DNA of 64,000 nucleotides from Methylohalobius crimeensis 10Ki (GCF_000421465.1 NZ_ATXB01000001.1:496001-560000); one strand, 5' to 3'; shown: positions 17,673-29,449, numbered from the stretch's first letter. Numbers and translations are program-made. The notes: generated from the sequence alone by a model not told the origin.

Positions 17673-19065
17673 CTTCTATCACCTCTTTGACTTCACAGAG
17701 TAATTGCCCTTGGGCCAGGCGGGCTCGTATGTGATCGCCGGCTTGCATTTGCCGAGCCTCGGTCAACACGTGGCCGGTTTCCGCATCGGTCGCGATGGCG
17801 TAACCGCGTCCCAAGGTGGCCAGGGGGCTGACCGTGTCCAAGGCCCGGCTCAACTCGCCTAAATATTGCTTGTGCCTGTCCAGTCGGCGGCCTTGGGCTT
17901 CGTGGAGACGCCGATCCAGATATTCGACTTGGATTCGGGTCCGGATCAGCCGGTCCGCCGGATGATGGCGCGCCAGCCGGGCCAGCCGGGTTTCCAGGCG
18001 TTGCCGCCGGGAAGCCAGTTGGCTTTGGAGGGCTCGCTGGCAGCGCAATGTCACTTCGTCCAGGCGCTGCATCTTTTCCGTCAGGCGTCGGGCGGGATGG
18101 GTTTGCCGAAGCCGGGTGGTCAGCCAGCGCAGCTGTTGCCCCAGTTGGCGACGGTGGCGCTGGAACCAGAGGCTTATCCGATTTTCCAGCGCCACCAGAT
18201 GGCGGTGCAGGGCTTCGCTGTCGGGGCTGACGGTTTCGGCGGCGGCCGAGGGCGTGGGCGCACGGTGGTCGGCGGCGAAATCGGCGATGGTGAAGTCGAT
18301 TTCGTGACCGACCCCGGCGACCACCGGAATCCGGCTGGCATGGATGGCGCGCGCCACCATTTCCTCGTTGAAGGCCCACAAATCCTCCAGGGAGCCACCG
18401 CCGCGCACCAGCAGCAATACGTCGCATTCGTGTCGCCGGTTGGCTGTTTCAAGGGCGCGGGCGATCTCGTATTTGGCCGATTCCCCTTGAACCTGGCACG
18501 GATAGAGAATCACTTCCAGTCCGGAAAAACGGCGCCTGAGTACGGTCAGCACGTCGCGGACGGCGGCGCCACTGGGGGAGGTTATCACGCCGAGCCGCTC
18601 GGGCCAGGGAGGAAGGGAACGCTTGTGTTCCGGCGCAAACAAACCTTCGCCATGGAGGCGCTGCTTCAAGGCTTCGAAGGCCCGCCGCAGGGCGCCGTCG
18701 CCGGCCTCTTCCATGGATTCGACCACTAACTGGAAATCGCCGCGGGGCTCAAAAAGACTGACCTGAGCCCGGACCAGCACGTGATTTCCGTTGGCGGGGA
18801 TGAAATTCAGCCTGCGATTGTGTTGCCGGAACATGGCGCAACGAACCTGGGCTTCGCCATCCTTGAGGGTGAAGTACCAATGTCCGGAAGCGGGGCGCGC
18901 CAGGTTGGACACTTCTCCCTCGATCCAGAGGCGGGGAAAGTTGTCGGTCAGCAGCCATTTCACCTCGCGGTTGAGGCGGCTGACGGTATAGACGTCGCGC
19001 TTGATTTCAAATGTCTCGGCGATCGATTCGGACTCGGACGGGAAATCCGGTGGCACCGCGACCAT
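17665..19065 (-). CDS. xseA: Exodeoxyribonuclease VII large subunit
   Basis: A 466-residue catalytic subunit that degrades single-stranded DNA to oligonucleotides together with XseB. The N-terminal OB-fold (LWIEGEVSNLARPASGHWYF), the catalytic core with LGVITSPSGAAVRDVL, VRGGGSLEDLWAFN and AGVGHEIDFTIADFAADHRA, and the long C-terminal coiled coil are all present. The length matches the family. The ATG overlaps the hslR stop by 1 nt (TGATG), and the stop overlaps the M23 gene start, so the three genes look like one operon. xseB is not in this window. Confidence 0.95.
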   Translation of the reverse strand: MVAVPPDFPSESESIAETFEIKRDVYTVSRLNREVKWLLTDNFPRLWIEGEVSNLARPASGHWYFTLKDGEAQVRCAMFRQHNRRLNFIPANGNHVLVRAQVSLFEPRGDFQLVVESMEEAGDGALRRAFEALKQRLHGEGLFAPEHKRSLPPWPERLGVITSPSGAAVRDVLTVLRRRFSGLEVILYPCQVQGESAKYEIARALETANRRHECDVLLLVRGGGSLEDLWAFNEEMVARAIHASRIPVVAGVGHEIDFTIADFAADHRAPTPSAAAETVSPDSEALHRHLVALENRISLWFQRHRRQLGQQLRWLTTRLRQTHPARRLTEKMQRLDEVTLRCQRALQSQLASRRQRLETRLARLARHHPADRLIRTRIQVEYLDRRLHEAQGRRLDRHKQYLGELSRALDTVSPLATLGRGYAIATDAETGHVLTEARQMQAGDHIRARLAQGQLLCEVKEVIEDE

Positions 19066-19460
19066 CAGTCCACGGCTCGCTTGAAGCGGTGAATCTGGCG
19101 CCGCTGCCGTTTATCCGGGCGGCGCAGGGGCTGGCCCGAGGCGTTTTTCTCGGCGCGTCGGCGGGCGACTTCCTCCTGGCGCCGGGCGTGACTCGCCGGA
19201 TCCTCCTCGTACAGCAGGACGGCTTCCTTGGCGGGTCGGCGTTGGGGGTTGAGTGCGGTGACGGTGATGGTCCAAACGTAGGGTTCCTTGGTGATCTCCA
19301 GTCGGACGCCGACGCCGATTTCCTTGCTCGGTTTGACCCGCTGGCCGTCCACGTGCACCTTGCCGCCCTTGACCGCCTCGGCCGCCAATGACCGGGTTTT
19401 GAAAAAGCGCGCCGCCCAGAGCCACTTGTCCAGGCGCATTTTGGTTAAGGCTTCGTTCAT
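19065..19460 (-). CDS. hslR: Heat-shock protein 15, S4 RNA-binding ribosome-recycling factor
   Basis: A 131-residue S4-domain protein. The S4 motif is at the N-terminus (MRLDKWLWAARFFKTRSLA, then GGKVHVDGQRVKPS), followed by a basic tail. Hsp15 binds 50S subunits carrying stalled nascent chains and helps recycle them. The start at 19460 lacks a strong ribosome site; an in-frame Met seven residues in (19439) begins exactly at the S4 domain and is a credible alternative. I saw no convincing sigma-32 promoter upstream, in contrast to the Hsp20 gene. It is the first gene of the hslR-xseA-M23 unit. Confidence 0.9.
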   Translation of the reverse strand: MNEALTKMRLDKWLWAARFFKTRSLAAEAVKGGKVHVDGQRVKPSKEIGVGVRLEITKEPYVWTITVTALNPQRRPAKEAVLLYEEDPASHARRQEEVARRRAEKNASGQPLRRPDKRQRRQIHRFKRAVD

Positions 19461-19594
19461 GGGAATCGGTTCAGAGTAACGCTTGCGATTGAGAATACAC
19501 CGATAAACGAGGAGAATAACGCAGTTTTAGGGTCGTGGTCGAATTCTGTCAAAGGGGAAAGTGAATGAAAAATTATCAGGATAGAGAATTTTCA

Positions 19595-19659
19595 CGCACT
19601 TTAGTGCGCCTGGCGCAACTGAAGGTTGCCCGTAAGGGTGGCGTACAGGGAGGTACGCC
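19595..19659 (+). promoter_or_regulatory. Hairpin-rich 5' leader with the ribosome site in a hairpin loop
   Basis: Four short stems are packed into 65 nt directly before the ATG at 19660: CGCAC-TTTA-GTGCG (19595-19608), GCAAC-TGAAG-GTTGC, CCC-GTAA-GGG (19629-19638, GNRA-type loop) and GGCGTAC-AGGGAG-GTACGCC (19640-19659). The last stem ends at the base before the start codon, and its loop holds the AGGGAG Shine-Dalgarno. Such an arrangement can control translation of the potassium-channel operon. No known riboswitch class was recognised. Confidence 0.5.
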
Positions 19660-20043
19660 ATGAACTTGGAAAAAGTCGTCTTCGGCTTTTTTATCGTGTT
19701 GGCCTTCACGCTGAATTTCGGGTTTTTTCTGGGTGAAATGGATAACCCCCAGTATCATCAGGTCTATGAGCTGTTCGTGGTGGTGGTGGTGAATTTGATC
19801 GCCACCGTGCTCAAACTGGGAGATCGTACCCAGATCGGCGCGATTCTCCTTTCCACCAGCCTGGTGGCGGATCTGGAGCTGATTTCCGCCGCCATCTACT
19901 GGACCGTCGTGGTTCATATCACCGAGTCCGGCTTGACGCCGGATGTGACTGCCACGATCGTCTCCCTGAGCGGGGGAGCGTTGATGGCCAATATCGTCTC
20001 GGTCATCATGGTGGTGTCGGAAACCCTGATGCTGCGCCGCTGA
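19660..20043 (+). CDS. Small four-helix membrane protein upstream of a K+ channel (DUF6394-like)
   Basis: A 127-residue protein with four hydrophobic segments (residues ~5-25, ~38-55, ~60-85, ~100-122) and few charges. I think it belongs to the DUF6394 family, known to me as a neighbour of TrkA-domain potassium channels; this is from memory and unchecked. The ATG follows directly after a hairpin carrying the ribosome site. Its stop overlaps the channel start by 1 nt (TGATG), so the two are coupled. An accessory-subunit or channel-assembly role is inferred only from this pairing. Confidence 0.75.
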   Translation: MNLEKVVFGFFIVLAFTLNFGFFLGEMDNPQYHQVYELFVVVVVNLIATVLKLGDRTQIGAILLSTSLVADLELISAAIYWTVVVHITESGLTPDVTATIVSLSGGALMANIVSVIMVVSETLMLRR

Positions 20044-21809
20044 TGGCTCTGTTTAGCCCTCCCCGCGCCCAGCGAGTGACTTTTCTCGTTCTCCGGGAAA
20101 TGCGCACTCCCATGTTGGTATTGATCTCCACCTATGCCTTCGCCATTTTGGGGATGACCTTGATGCCCGGGAAGGACGGCGGGCACATGAGCGTTTTTCA
20201 CGCGTTCTACTTTGTCATGTATACCGCCACCACGACGGGGTTCGGCGAACTTCCGCAGGAGTTCAGCAATGCCCAGCGGTTGTGGGCGGTGGTGTGTTTG
20301 TTCATTACGGTGGTGGGTTGGTTGTATGCCGTTGGCGCTATCATTCGTCTGTTACAGAACGTTTATTTTCAACGTACCCTGGCGGAAGGCCGGTTCACGC
20401 GTGCGGTGCAGCGTCTACCGAGAGATTTCTTCATCGTTTGCGGATTCGGCGACACCGGCAGTATTTTGACCCGGGGACTCAGTAACGCCGGCATTTCGGC
20501 CGCGATCCTGGAAAAGGATGATGTCCGGATCAAGGCACTGCAACTGCGCGACTATACGGTGCCCATGCCGGGTCTATGCTGCGACGCCACCCTGCCGCAA
20601 CATCTGTTGGAAGCGGGTTTGCAATCGCCCCATTGTCAAGGATTGGTGGCGCTGACCCACAACGAGGAAGCCAACCTCAAAATCGCCGCGGTGGCCCGTT
20701 TGCTCAATCCGTCGGTGCGTATCATCGTCATGTCGGGTTCGGAGATGCACGAGGAAACGGTGGCGACTTTGGGGCGGCGGACCCACTTCGTGGACCCGTT
20801 CAAGACCTTCGCCAAGGAGTTGGGGGCGGCGATCTGCAATCCCTATCTCTATTTGTTCAACGAGTGGTTGGCGCGGGCCAAGGGCGCCGCTTTGGACAAG
20901 GAAATCACTCCCCTTCCCAAGGGGCATTGGATCATCTGCGGCTTCGGGCGCATGGGGCGGGAAGTCCATAAAGTCATGACCGAATACGGCTTGTCGGTGG
21001 CGGTCATCGACGAAGGCGAGCCCGGTAGCGAATATCCCATGGATATCTTTATCCGCGGCAGCGCGACCGCCAAAACCTTGAAGGCGGGAGGGATCGAGCG
21101 GGCGGTGGGGGTGGTTGCGGCCACCGATGACGACGGCCGCAACCTGAGTATCTTGATCAACGCCCGCGCCTTGAATCCCAAGGTGTTTATGATCGTGCGC
21201 CAGAACCGCCATCAGAACGAACTGGCTTTCAGCGCCGCCAAGGCCGACATCATCATGCAGCCGTCCTTGATTGCCGCGCGGCGCGTTTTGTTCATGTTGA
21301 CCGCCCCGTTGCTCAGGCGGTTCTTTATCGATTTATTGGAGAGTCATGCCACTCATCCGGAAAGAATTACGGATTTGATCAAACGCCTGCGGCACGTCTT
21401 GGGCGCCGAGCCACCCCATCTGTTTACCTTGAAAATACTCGACGAGCAGTCACCCGCCCTCTGGGGTGCTTTAGGCGGCGATGTGGAAATCAGTCTGGGG
21501 GACTTGTTGCGCGATCCCAGGGATCGCCGGGTATCCCTGCATACCGTTCCCCTGGTGGTGCGTTCCGACGATGGGGTTACCTATATGCCCGCGAAAAGTT
21601 TCCGTTTGCGTCGCAACGATCGGGTGCTGTTGTGCGGCACGGAGGCGGCTCATCGTATGCTGGAAGCGACGGTCCACAACGAATACACCTTGTATTATCT
21701 GGTCACCGGGCGGGACAAGCCCAGAGCTTATTGGATGCGTTGGCTACGCAGAGGGCAAGGCAAGGATCCGCATAACGGTTGGCCCAAAAGTATTCTCTCC
21801 AATGAGTAG
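20043..21809 (+). CDS. Potassium channel with two RCK (TrkA-N) domains
   Basis: A 588-residue two-TM channel. TM1 is near residue 22-40, a pore helix and filter follow (TATTTGFGELP near residue 60-70), and TM2 is near 80-100. Two Rossmann-type RCK domains come next, with CGFGDTG near residue 133 and CGFGRMG near residue 300, and each is followed by an acidic strand end (ILEKDD, VIDEGE). The filter reads TTTGFG instead of the canonical TVGYG. Tandem RCK domains in one chain resemble GsuK/MthK-type channels gated by nucleotides or Ca2+. With the upstream membrane protein it likely controls K+ flux, consistent with osmoadaptation. Confidence 0.88.
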   Translation: MALFSPPRAQRVTFLVLREMRTPMLVLISTYAFAILGMTLMPGKDGGHMSVFHAFYFVMYTATTTGFGELPQEFSNAQRLWAVVCLFITVVGWLYAVGAIIRLLQNVYFQRTLAEGRFTRAVQRLPRDFFIVCGFGDTGSILTRGLSNAGISAAILEKDDVRIKALQLRDYTVPMPGLCCDATLPQHLLEAGLQSPHCQGLVALTHNEEANLKIAAVARLLNPSVRIIVMSGSEMHEETVATLGRRTHFVDPFKTFAKELGAAICNPYLYLFNEWLARAKGAALDKEITPLPKGHWIICGFGRMGREVHKVMTEYGLSVAVIDEGEPGSEYPMDIFIRGSATAKTLKAGGIERAVGVVAATDDDGRNLSILINARALNPKVFMIVRQNRHQNELAFSAAKADIIMQPSLIAARRVLFMLTAPLLRRFFIDLLESHATHPERITDLIKRLRHVLGAEPPHLFTLKILDEQSPALWGALGGDVEISLGDLLRDPRDRRVSLHTVPLVVRSDDGVTYMPAKSFRLRRNDRVLLCGTEAAHRMLEATVHNEYTLYYLVTGRDKPRAYWMRWLRRGQGKDPHNGWPKSILSNE

Positions 21810-21836
21810 GTTCCTAGTCATTCCAGATACTTATTG

Positions 21837-21862
21837 GGAGCCGGAGCGACTTCTCCGGCTCC
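21837..21862. terminator. Bidirectional terminator-like hairpin between the K+ channel gene and ispH
   Basis: GGAGCCGGAG (21837-21846) and CTCCGGCTCC (21853-21862) form a perfect 10-bp GC-rich stem with a 6-nt loop. It sits between convergent genes. There is no clear T-run on either side. Confidence 0.55.
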
Positions 21863-21892
21863 TCTCCAGATGTCCTCAGAGCCTGAAGGGGT

Positions 21893-22843
21893 TTAACCGG
21901 CCGCCATGCGTTGCAGGCCGCGCGGAATCGAAAAGGTGACGGTTTCTTCCACCCCTGATCTTTCCTCGGCGACCTGCCCCCCCCAGCCGCAAAGTTTTTC
22001 CACCACTTGCTGAACCAGGATTTCCGGTGCCGAGGCGCCCGCGGTGACCCCTACCGTTTCGGCGCCCTCGATCCACTCGCGCCGTAATTGGGCGGCGTCG
22101 TCGAGCAGGTAGGCCGGGATGCCCAACTTGTCCGCGATTTCCCGCAGACGATTGGAATTGGAGCTGTTGGGAGATCCCACCACCAACATCACGTCGCAAT
22201 GATTGGCGAGATTTTTGACCGCTTCCTGCCGATTTTGGGTGGCATAGCAGATGTCTTCTTTTTTGGGGCCGAGGATGTTGGGAAAACGTCGTTTCAGCGC
22301 CTCCACGATGGCTTGGGTATCGTCCATGGACAGGGTGGTCTGAGTGACGTAAGCGAGATGATCGGGATCGTTGACCTGGAGTTTCTCCACGTCTTCGGGC
22401 GTTTCCACCAAATAGATGCCTCCGTTGGGGTTGCCGGTGTGGTACTGGCCCATGGTGCCTTCCACTTCCGGGTGTCCGGCGTGGCCGATGAAGATGAGCT
22501 CGCGTCCCTCTTTGGCCAGTTTGTGGACTTCGATATGAACCTTGGTGACCAAGGGGCAGGTGGCGTCGAAGACCTGAAGATCGCGTTTTTGCGCTTCCTC
22601 TTGGATTTTTTTCGACACGCCGTGGGCGCTGAAAATGAGGGTCGCCCCCTCGGGGACCTCGGTCAATTCTTCGATGAAGACCGCACCTCGTTGACGCAGA
22701 TTGTCCACCACGTAGCGGTTGTGTACGACCTCGTGACGGACGTAAACTGGAGCGCCGAAGGCGTCGATGGCGCGCTCGACGATTTCAATGGCCCGATCGA
22801 CACCGGCACAAAAGCCTCTGGGATTGGCGAGTAAGATTTGCAT
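21893..22843 (-). CDS. ispH: 4-hydroxy-3-methylbut-2-enyl diphosphate reductase
   Basis: A 316-residue Fe-S enzyme of the final MEP-pathway step, making IPP and DMAPP. The three cluster cysteines are at C12 ([10 protein letters not shown]), C96 (FDATCPLV) and C199 (EDICYATQ). Further motifs are [26 protein letters not shown] and [11 protein letters not shown]. The length is typical. It is transcribed away from hfq, with a 188-nt gap between the two starts that must hold both promoters. Confidence 0.96.
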   Translation of the reverse strand: MQILLANPRGFCAGVDRAIEIVERAIDAFGAPVYVRHEVVHNRYVVDNLRQRGAVFIEELTEVPEGATLIFSAHGVSKKIQEEAQKRDLQVFDATCPLVTKVHIEVHKLAKEGRELIFIGHAGHPEVEGTMGQYHTGNPNGGIYLVETPEDVEKLQVNDPDHLAYVTQTTLSMDDTQAIVEALKRRFPNILGPKKEDICYATQNRQEAVKNLANHCDVMLVVGSPNSSNSNRLREIADKLGIPAYLLDDAAQLRREWIEGAETVGVTAGASAPEILVQQVVEKLCGWGGQVAEERSGVEETVTFSIPRGLQRMAAG

Positions 22844-23031
22844 AAGGTCTACCTTCCGGAACTGTTTTCAATCATAATGCGGGCGAACCTAAACTTAGGG
22901 CCAAACGAACTGTCTATGATAGTGGCGAATAGCCAATTTGGGTAGAATTTGTTTTAATTTAGTCTACCTCGAGGCGGTTGGGGGGTGGCGATTAGAATGA
23001 GCCGCAACCTGAAGAATAAGGAGAAACTAGG

Positions 23032-23277
23032 ATGTCTAAGGGCCAGAATTTACAAGATCCCTTCCTGAATACCCTGCGCAAGGAACACGTTCCCGTGTCC
23101 ATTTACTTGGTCAACGGGATCAAGCTGCAGGGCAAGGTCGATTCGTTCGATCAATACGTGATCATGCTTAAGAATTCCGTCAACCAGATGGTCTACAAGC
23201 ATGCCATTTCCACCATCGTGCCGGCACGGCCGGTGCGGATTCCTCATGGCACCGACGAGGGTAACAAAATCGAATGA
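23032..23277 (+). CDS. hfq: RNA chaperone Hfq
   Basis: An 81-residue Sm-like protein that pairs small RNAs with mRNAs. Sm1 ([20 protein letters not shown], then [20 protein letters not shown]) and Sm2 ([10 protein letters not shown]) motifs are intact; the short C-terminal tail is typical of non-enteric Hfq. The AAGGAGAAACTAGG ribosome site precedes the ATG. It begins the conserved hfq-hflX-hflK-hflC-hisZ-purA series; miaA, often directly upstream, is not adjacent here. Confidence 0.97.
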   Translation: MSKGQNLQDPFLNTLRKEHVPVSIYLVNGIKLQGKVDSFDQYVIMLKNSVNQMVYKHAISTIVPARPVRIPHGTDEGNKIE

Positions 23278-23316
23278 TTGTGCTACGACGTAGGCGCCCG
23301 CTCCGATTTCCGGCAG

Positions 23317-24597
23317 ATGCAGTTGTTTGAACGTCCCGGGGCCGGAGAGCACGCGGTCCTGGTCCATATCGCCACTACCTTCGACGCGGAGGATTTGGCC
23401 GAACTGGAAGCTTTGGCCCAAACCGCCGGCGCGCAGCCGGTGGCCGTGGTGCAGGGGAGCCGCCGGCAACCGGATCCCCGCTTTTTCATCGGCAAGGGAA
23501 AGCTGGAAGAGCTGAGCCGGGCGGTCGCCGAATACCAGGCCGAGCTGGTGCTTTTCAATCACGCCTTGTCGCCCAGCCAGGAGCGGAATTTGGAAAAAGC
23601 GCTAGGGGTTCGGGTGGTGGATCGCACCGGTTTGATCCTGGATATTTTCGCCCAGCGCGCCCGTTCCTACGAAGGCAAGCTGCAGGTGGAGTTGGCTCAA
23701 TTGCGCCATATGGCCACTCGGCTGGTGCGGGGCTGGACCCACCTGGAGCGCCAGAAAGGGGGGATCGGCTTGCGCGGTCCGGGGGAAACCCAATTGGAGA
23801 CCGACCGCCGGTTGATCGGGCAGCGCATCCGTCAGATTCAACAACGTTTGCGCAAGGTGGAAAAACAGCGTGAGCAAAGTCGAAGCGCGCGCAAGAAGGC
23901 CGAGCTGCCCACCGTGGCCCTGGTGGGATACACCAATGCCGGCAAATCGACGCTGTTCAATGCGTTAACCACTGCTCACGTCTACGCCGCCGATCAGTTG
24001 TTCGCCACCCTGGATTCCACCTTGCGTCGAATCCAACTGGAGTGGGGGAATATCATTTTGGCCGATACCGTCGGCTTCATCCGTCACTTGCCCCATGAGC
24101 TAGTGGCGGCTTTTCGCTCCACTTTGCAGGAAACCTGCGAAGCGGAAGTGATATTGCATGTGATCGATGCCAGCGCGCCCCAGCGCCAGGCCAATATAGA
24201 AGCGGTTTATTCCGTGCTGGGGGAACTCGGCGTCGAGCGTGAACGGGTGATCGAGGTCTACAATAAAACCGACCGAATCGGTCGGACCCCGCGCTTGGAA
24301 AGAGATTCCGAGGGGCGGCCGCGGCGAGTTTGGTTATCGGCCCGGACCGGGGAAGGCTTCGATCTGCTCTGGGAGGCCCTGGTCGAGGTATTGGCGGATG
24401 ATAGGGTGCATGCCGAAGTCCATCTTTCCCCGCGGGAAGGCGGATTGCGCGCGCGTCTATTCTCCCTCGGGCGAGTCCTGAAGGATGAGGTGGACGAGCA
24501 AGGAGGCTGGAATATGGAAGTGGAATTGCCGGCAAGATACCGGGGTGTGCTCGAGGCCATTGACGGTTATCATTGCCGCAGCGAACGGGTCCATTGA
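23317..24597 (+). CDS. hflX: Ribosome-associated GTPase HflX
   Basis: A 426-residue GTPase that splits stalled or heat-damaged ribosomes. The N-terminal HflX domain has HALSPSQERNLE and DRTGLILDIFAQRA; a coiled linker follows (GGIGLRGPGETQLETDRR). The G domain has GYTNAGKSTLFNAL (P-loop), DTVGFIRHLP (G3) and NKTD (G4). ATG 23317 is selected by alignment with E. coli HflX (MFDRYDAGEQAVLVH versus MQLFERPGAGEHAVLVH). The frame is open back to the hfq stop, and a TTG at 23278 is possible. No clear Shine-Dalgarno precedes 23317. Confidence 0.93.
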   Translation: MQLFERPGAGEHAVLVHIATTFDAEDLAELEALAQTAGAQPVAVVQGSRRQPDPRFFIGKGKLEELSRAVAEYQAELVLFNHALSPSQERNLEKALGVRVVDRTGLILDIFAQRARSYEGKLQVELAQLRHMATRLVRGWTHLERQKGGIGLRGPGETQLETDRRLIGQRIRQIQQRLRKVEKQREQSRSARKKAELPTVALVGYTNAGKSTLFNALTTAHVYAADQLFATLDSTLRRIQLEWGNIILADTVGFIRHLPHELVAAFRSTLQETCEAEVILHVIDASAPQRQANIEAVYSVLGELGVERERVIEVYNKTDRIGRTPRLERDSEGRPRRVWLSARTGEGFDLLWEALVEVLADDRVHAEVHLSPREGGLRARLFSLGRVLKDEVDEQGGWNMEVELPARYRGVLEAIDGYHCRSERVH

Positions 24598-24699
24598 AAA
24601 CTGAAAATTGATTGAATGCTAAGATAACCGATCCTGTGTGCGATGTGGGGGGCCGGCATTGGCCGGGATTGCCGTTGAACAACGATTAGGAGTGTATGC

Positions 24700-25878
24700 A
24701 TGTCCTGGAATGAACCGGGTGGAGGAAAAAAAGATCCTTGGAGTGGGCAAGAGCAGCCGGGAGGTCCTCCGGATCTGGAGGAAATCATCCGCTCGCTTCA
24801 AGAGCGTTTCGGCCGCCTTTTCGGAGGAGGTGGCGGCGAGGGGGGAACTCCGCCGCCTTTCTTCCTGATAGGGCTGATTCTCGGCGGTATTATTGTCCTT
24901 TGGCTGTTCGCCGGCTTTTACATTATCGACGAAGGTAAGCGGGGCGTGGTGACGCGTTTCGGTCGCTATACCGAAACCACCTTGCCCGGGCTTCACTGGC
25001 ACATCCCTTTTCCTGTGGAAAATGTGGAGCGCGTCGATATCAGTCAACAGCGCTTTTTGGAATTGGGCTATCGCACCGGGGTCGGGTCCGTTCCCCAGGA
25101 AGCCCTGATGCTGACCGAGGACGAAAATATCGTCAACGTCCATTTGGCCGTACAGTACAACATCGGCGATGCTCGCGATTTCCTGTTTAACATCCGCGCT
25201 CCGGAAACCACCCTCAAGGAAGTGGTCGAAAGTTCCCTCCGGGAAGTGGTGGGTCGAAATACCATGGATTTTGTCCTCACCGAAGGTCGCAGCGAAGTCG
25301 CCGCCGACGTCAAGACGCTGGCGCAAAAAATCATGAGCAGCTATCAGGCGGGGGTCGAAATCCAGACCGTCAACTTGGTGGACGCGCAGCCCCCCGAGGA
25401 AGTGCAGGGCGCCTTCGAGGACGCCATCAAGGCACGCGAGGATCGCCAGCGCTATATCAACGAGTCGCAGGCCTATGCCAACGAGATTATCCCCAAGGCC
25501 CGCGGTGAGGCGGCCCGGATTTTGGAACAGGCTCAGGGTTACAAGCAAAAGACGATCGCCAAGGCGCAAGGGGAGGCCAGCCGTTTCGAGCAGGTATTGA
25601 CCGAATACGAGCTCGCGCCGGAAGTGACCCGGACGCGTCTGTATCTGGATGCGCTCGAGTCGGTTCTGGGTAAGACCGAGACGGTCATGGTCGATGTGGA
25701 AGGCGGCAATAATTTGCTTTATTTGCCCTTGGATCGCAGACCAGGGTCTCAGGCTGCATTGTCCGGTTTGCTGGAAGGCGCCAACACGAAGAGCTCGGCG
25801 TCGACCCAAGGTAATGGACAATCGCAGCAGACGCCGCTGCGGCAAGTGAACCGCGGTCGTTTCGAAAGGGGAAGATAA
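24700..25878 (+). CDS. hflK: Membrane protease regulator HflK
   Basis: A 392-residue SPFH/prohibitin-domain protein that forms the HflKC cage around FtsH. A Gly/Pro-rich cytoplasmic lead precedes a single TM segment (FLIGLILGGIIVLWLFAGFY near residue 55-78). The SPFH domain (IDEGKRGVVTRFGRYTETT) and a long coiled coil follow. It overlaps hflC at 1 nt (stop TAATG). A gap of about 100 nt after hflX may hold a separate promoter. Confidence 0.95.
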   Translation: MSWNEPGGGKKDPWSGQEQPGGPPDLEEIIRSLQERFGRLFGGGGGEGGTPPPFFLIGLILGGIIVLWLFAGFYIIDEGKRGVVTRFGRYTETTLPGLHWHIPFPVENVERVDISQQRFLELGYRTGVGSVPQEALMLTEDENIVNVHLAVQYNIGDARDFLFNIRAPETTLKEVVESSLREVVGRNTMDFVLTEGRSEVAADVKTLAQKIMSSYQAGVEIQTVNLVDAQPPEEVQGAFEDAIKAREDRQRYINESQAYANEIIPKARGEAARILEQAQGYKQKTIAKAQGEASRFEQVLTEYELAPEVTRTRLYLDALESVLGKTETVMVDVEGGNNLLYLPLDRRPGSQAALSGLLEGANTKSSASTQGNGQSQQTPLRQVNRGRFERGR

Positions 25879-26753
25879 TGGCACAGACGAAAATCGGCTT
25901 GGGAATCCTGATTCTGGTTTTGGTGATCGGCTATGCGTCGGTATTCACCGTCCATGAAACCGAGCGGGCGATCAAATTCCGTTTCGGCGAAATCGTTCGA
26001 TATGACTATGAGCCGGGGTTGCATTGGAAGGTGCCGGTCCCGGTTTGGAATGCGGTCAAAAAATTTGACGCCCGCGTTTTGACCCTGGAGTCAAAACCGG
26101 AGCGATTCCTGACTTCGGAAAAGAAGAACGTGATCGTCGATTCGTTCGTCAAGTGGCGAATCGAGGACGTCAAACGGTTTTATACGACGTTGGCGGGGAA
26201 TGTTCGGCAGGCCAATATCCGCCTGGATCAAGTCATCAAAGACGAGCTTCGCAGTCAATTCGGTAAGCGGACCATCCATCAGGTGGTGTCCACCGATCGG
26301 GATATCATCCGCCAGCTGTTGCTCAAGGCCACCATTCCGATCGCGGATAAGCTGGGGATCGAAATTTTCGACATTCGGATCAAACGGATCGATCTGCCGT
26401 CGCAAGTATCCAGCTCCGTTTACGCCCGGATGCGTTCCGAGCGGGAACGGGTGGCGCGGGAATTCCGTTCCGAAGGGAAGGAAGCGGCCGAACGGATCGA
26501 GGCCGAGGCCGATCGCCAACGCGAGGTGATCGTGGCCGAAGCCCAGCGCGAAGCCGACAAGCTTCGCGGGGAAGGGGATGCCGTGGCTACGGAAGTTTAC
26601 GCCAAGGCGCATGACAAGAATCGTGAGTTCTTCTCCTTCTATCGCAGCCTGAATGCGTACAAGAAGACGTTCGCTCAGCCAGGCGATATGATCGTCTTGG
26701 ATCCGACTTCGGACTTCTTCCGCTATTTCAAGCGCGAACAACCCCCACGCTGA
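25878..26753 (+). CDS. hflC: Membrane protease regulator HflC
   Basis: A 291-residue SPFH-domain partner of HflK. It has an N-terminal signal-anchor (GILILVLVIGYASVFTVHET), an SPFH domain (RAIKFRFGEIVRYDYEPGLH) and a coiled coil ending in an Ala/Glu/Arg-rich helix (ERIEAEADRQREVIVAEAQR). The ATG overlaps the hflK stop, so the two subunits are coupled for 1:1 assembly. A rho-independent terminator follows its stop. Confidence 0.95.
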   Translation: MAQTKIGLGILILVLVIGYASVFTVHETERAIKFRFGEIVRYDYEPGLHWKVPVPVWNAVKKFDARVLTLESKPERFLTSEKKNVIVDSFVKWRIEDVKRFYTTLAGNVRQANIRLDQVIKDELRSQFGKRTIHQVVSTDRDIIRQLLLKATIPIADKLGIEIFDIRIKRIDLPSQVSSSVYARMRSERERVAREFRSEGKEAAERIEAEADRQREVIVAEAQREADKLRGEGDAVATEVYAKAHDKNREFFSFYRSLNAYKKTFAQPGDMIVLDPTSDFFRYFKREQPPR

Positions 26754-26783
26754 GTCTGGGGAAGGGGTTAAGAAGCGTGAGCT

Positions 26784-26819
26784 CCGGCTGCGGGGATCTG
26801 CCCTGCAGCCGGCCTTTTG
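26784..26819 (+). terminator. Rho-independent terminator after hflC
   Basis: CCGGCTGCGGGG (26784-26795), a 5-nt loop ATCTG and CCCTGCAGCCGG (26801-26812) form a 12-bp stem with one G-T pair, followed by CCTTTTG. It separates the hfl genes from hisZ-purA. Confidence 0.75.
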
Positions 26820-26843
26820 TGTGTACAAGATTGCGTTAGTTTC

Positions 26844-29386
<2,543 letters not shown>

Positions 29387-29449
29387 ATCGGCTGTTGGCC
29401 GGGGTGATGGGTGCGTTAAATCTTCGGGCATGTCCGCTGGAAAATATAT

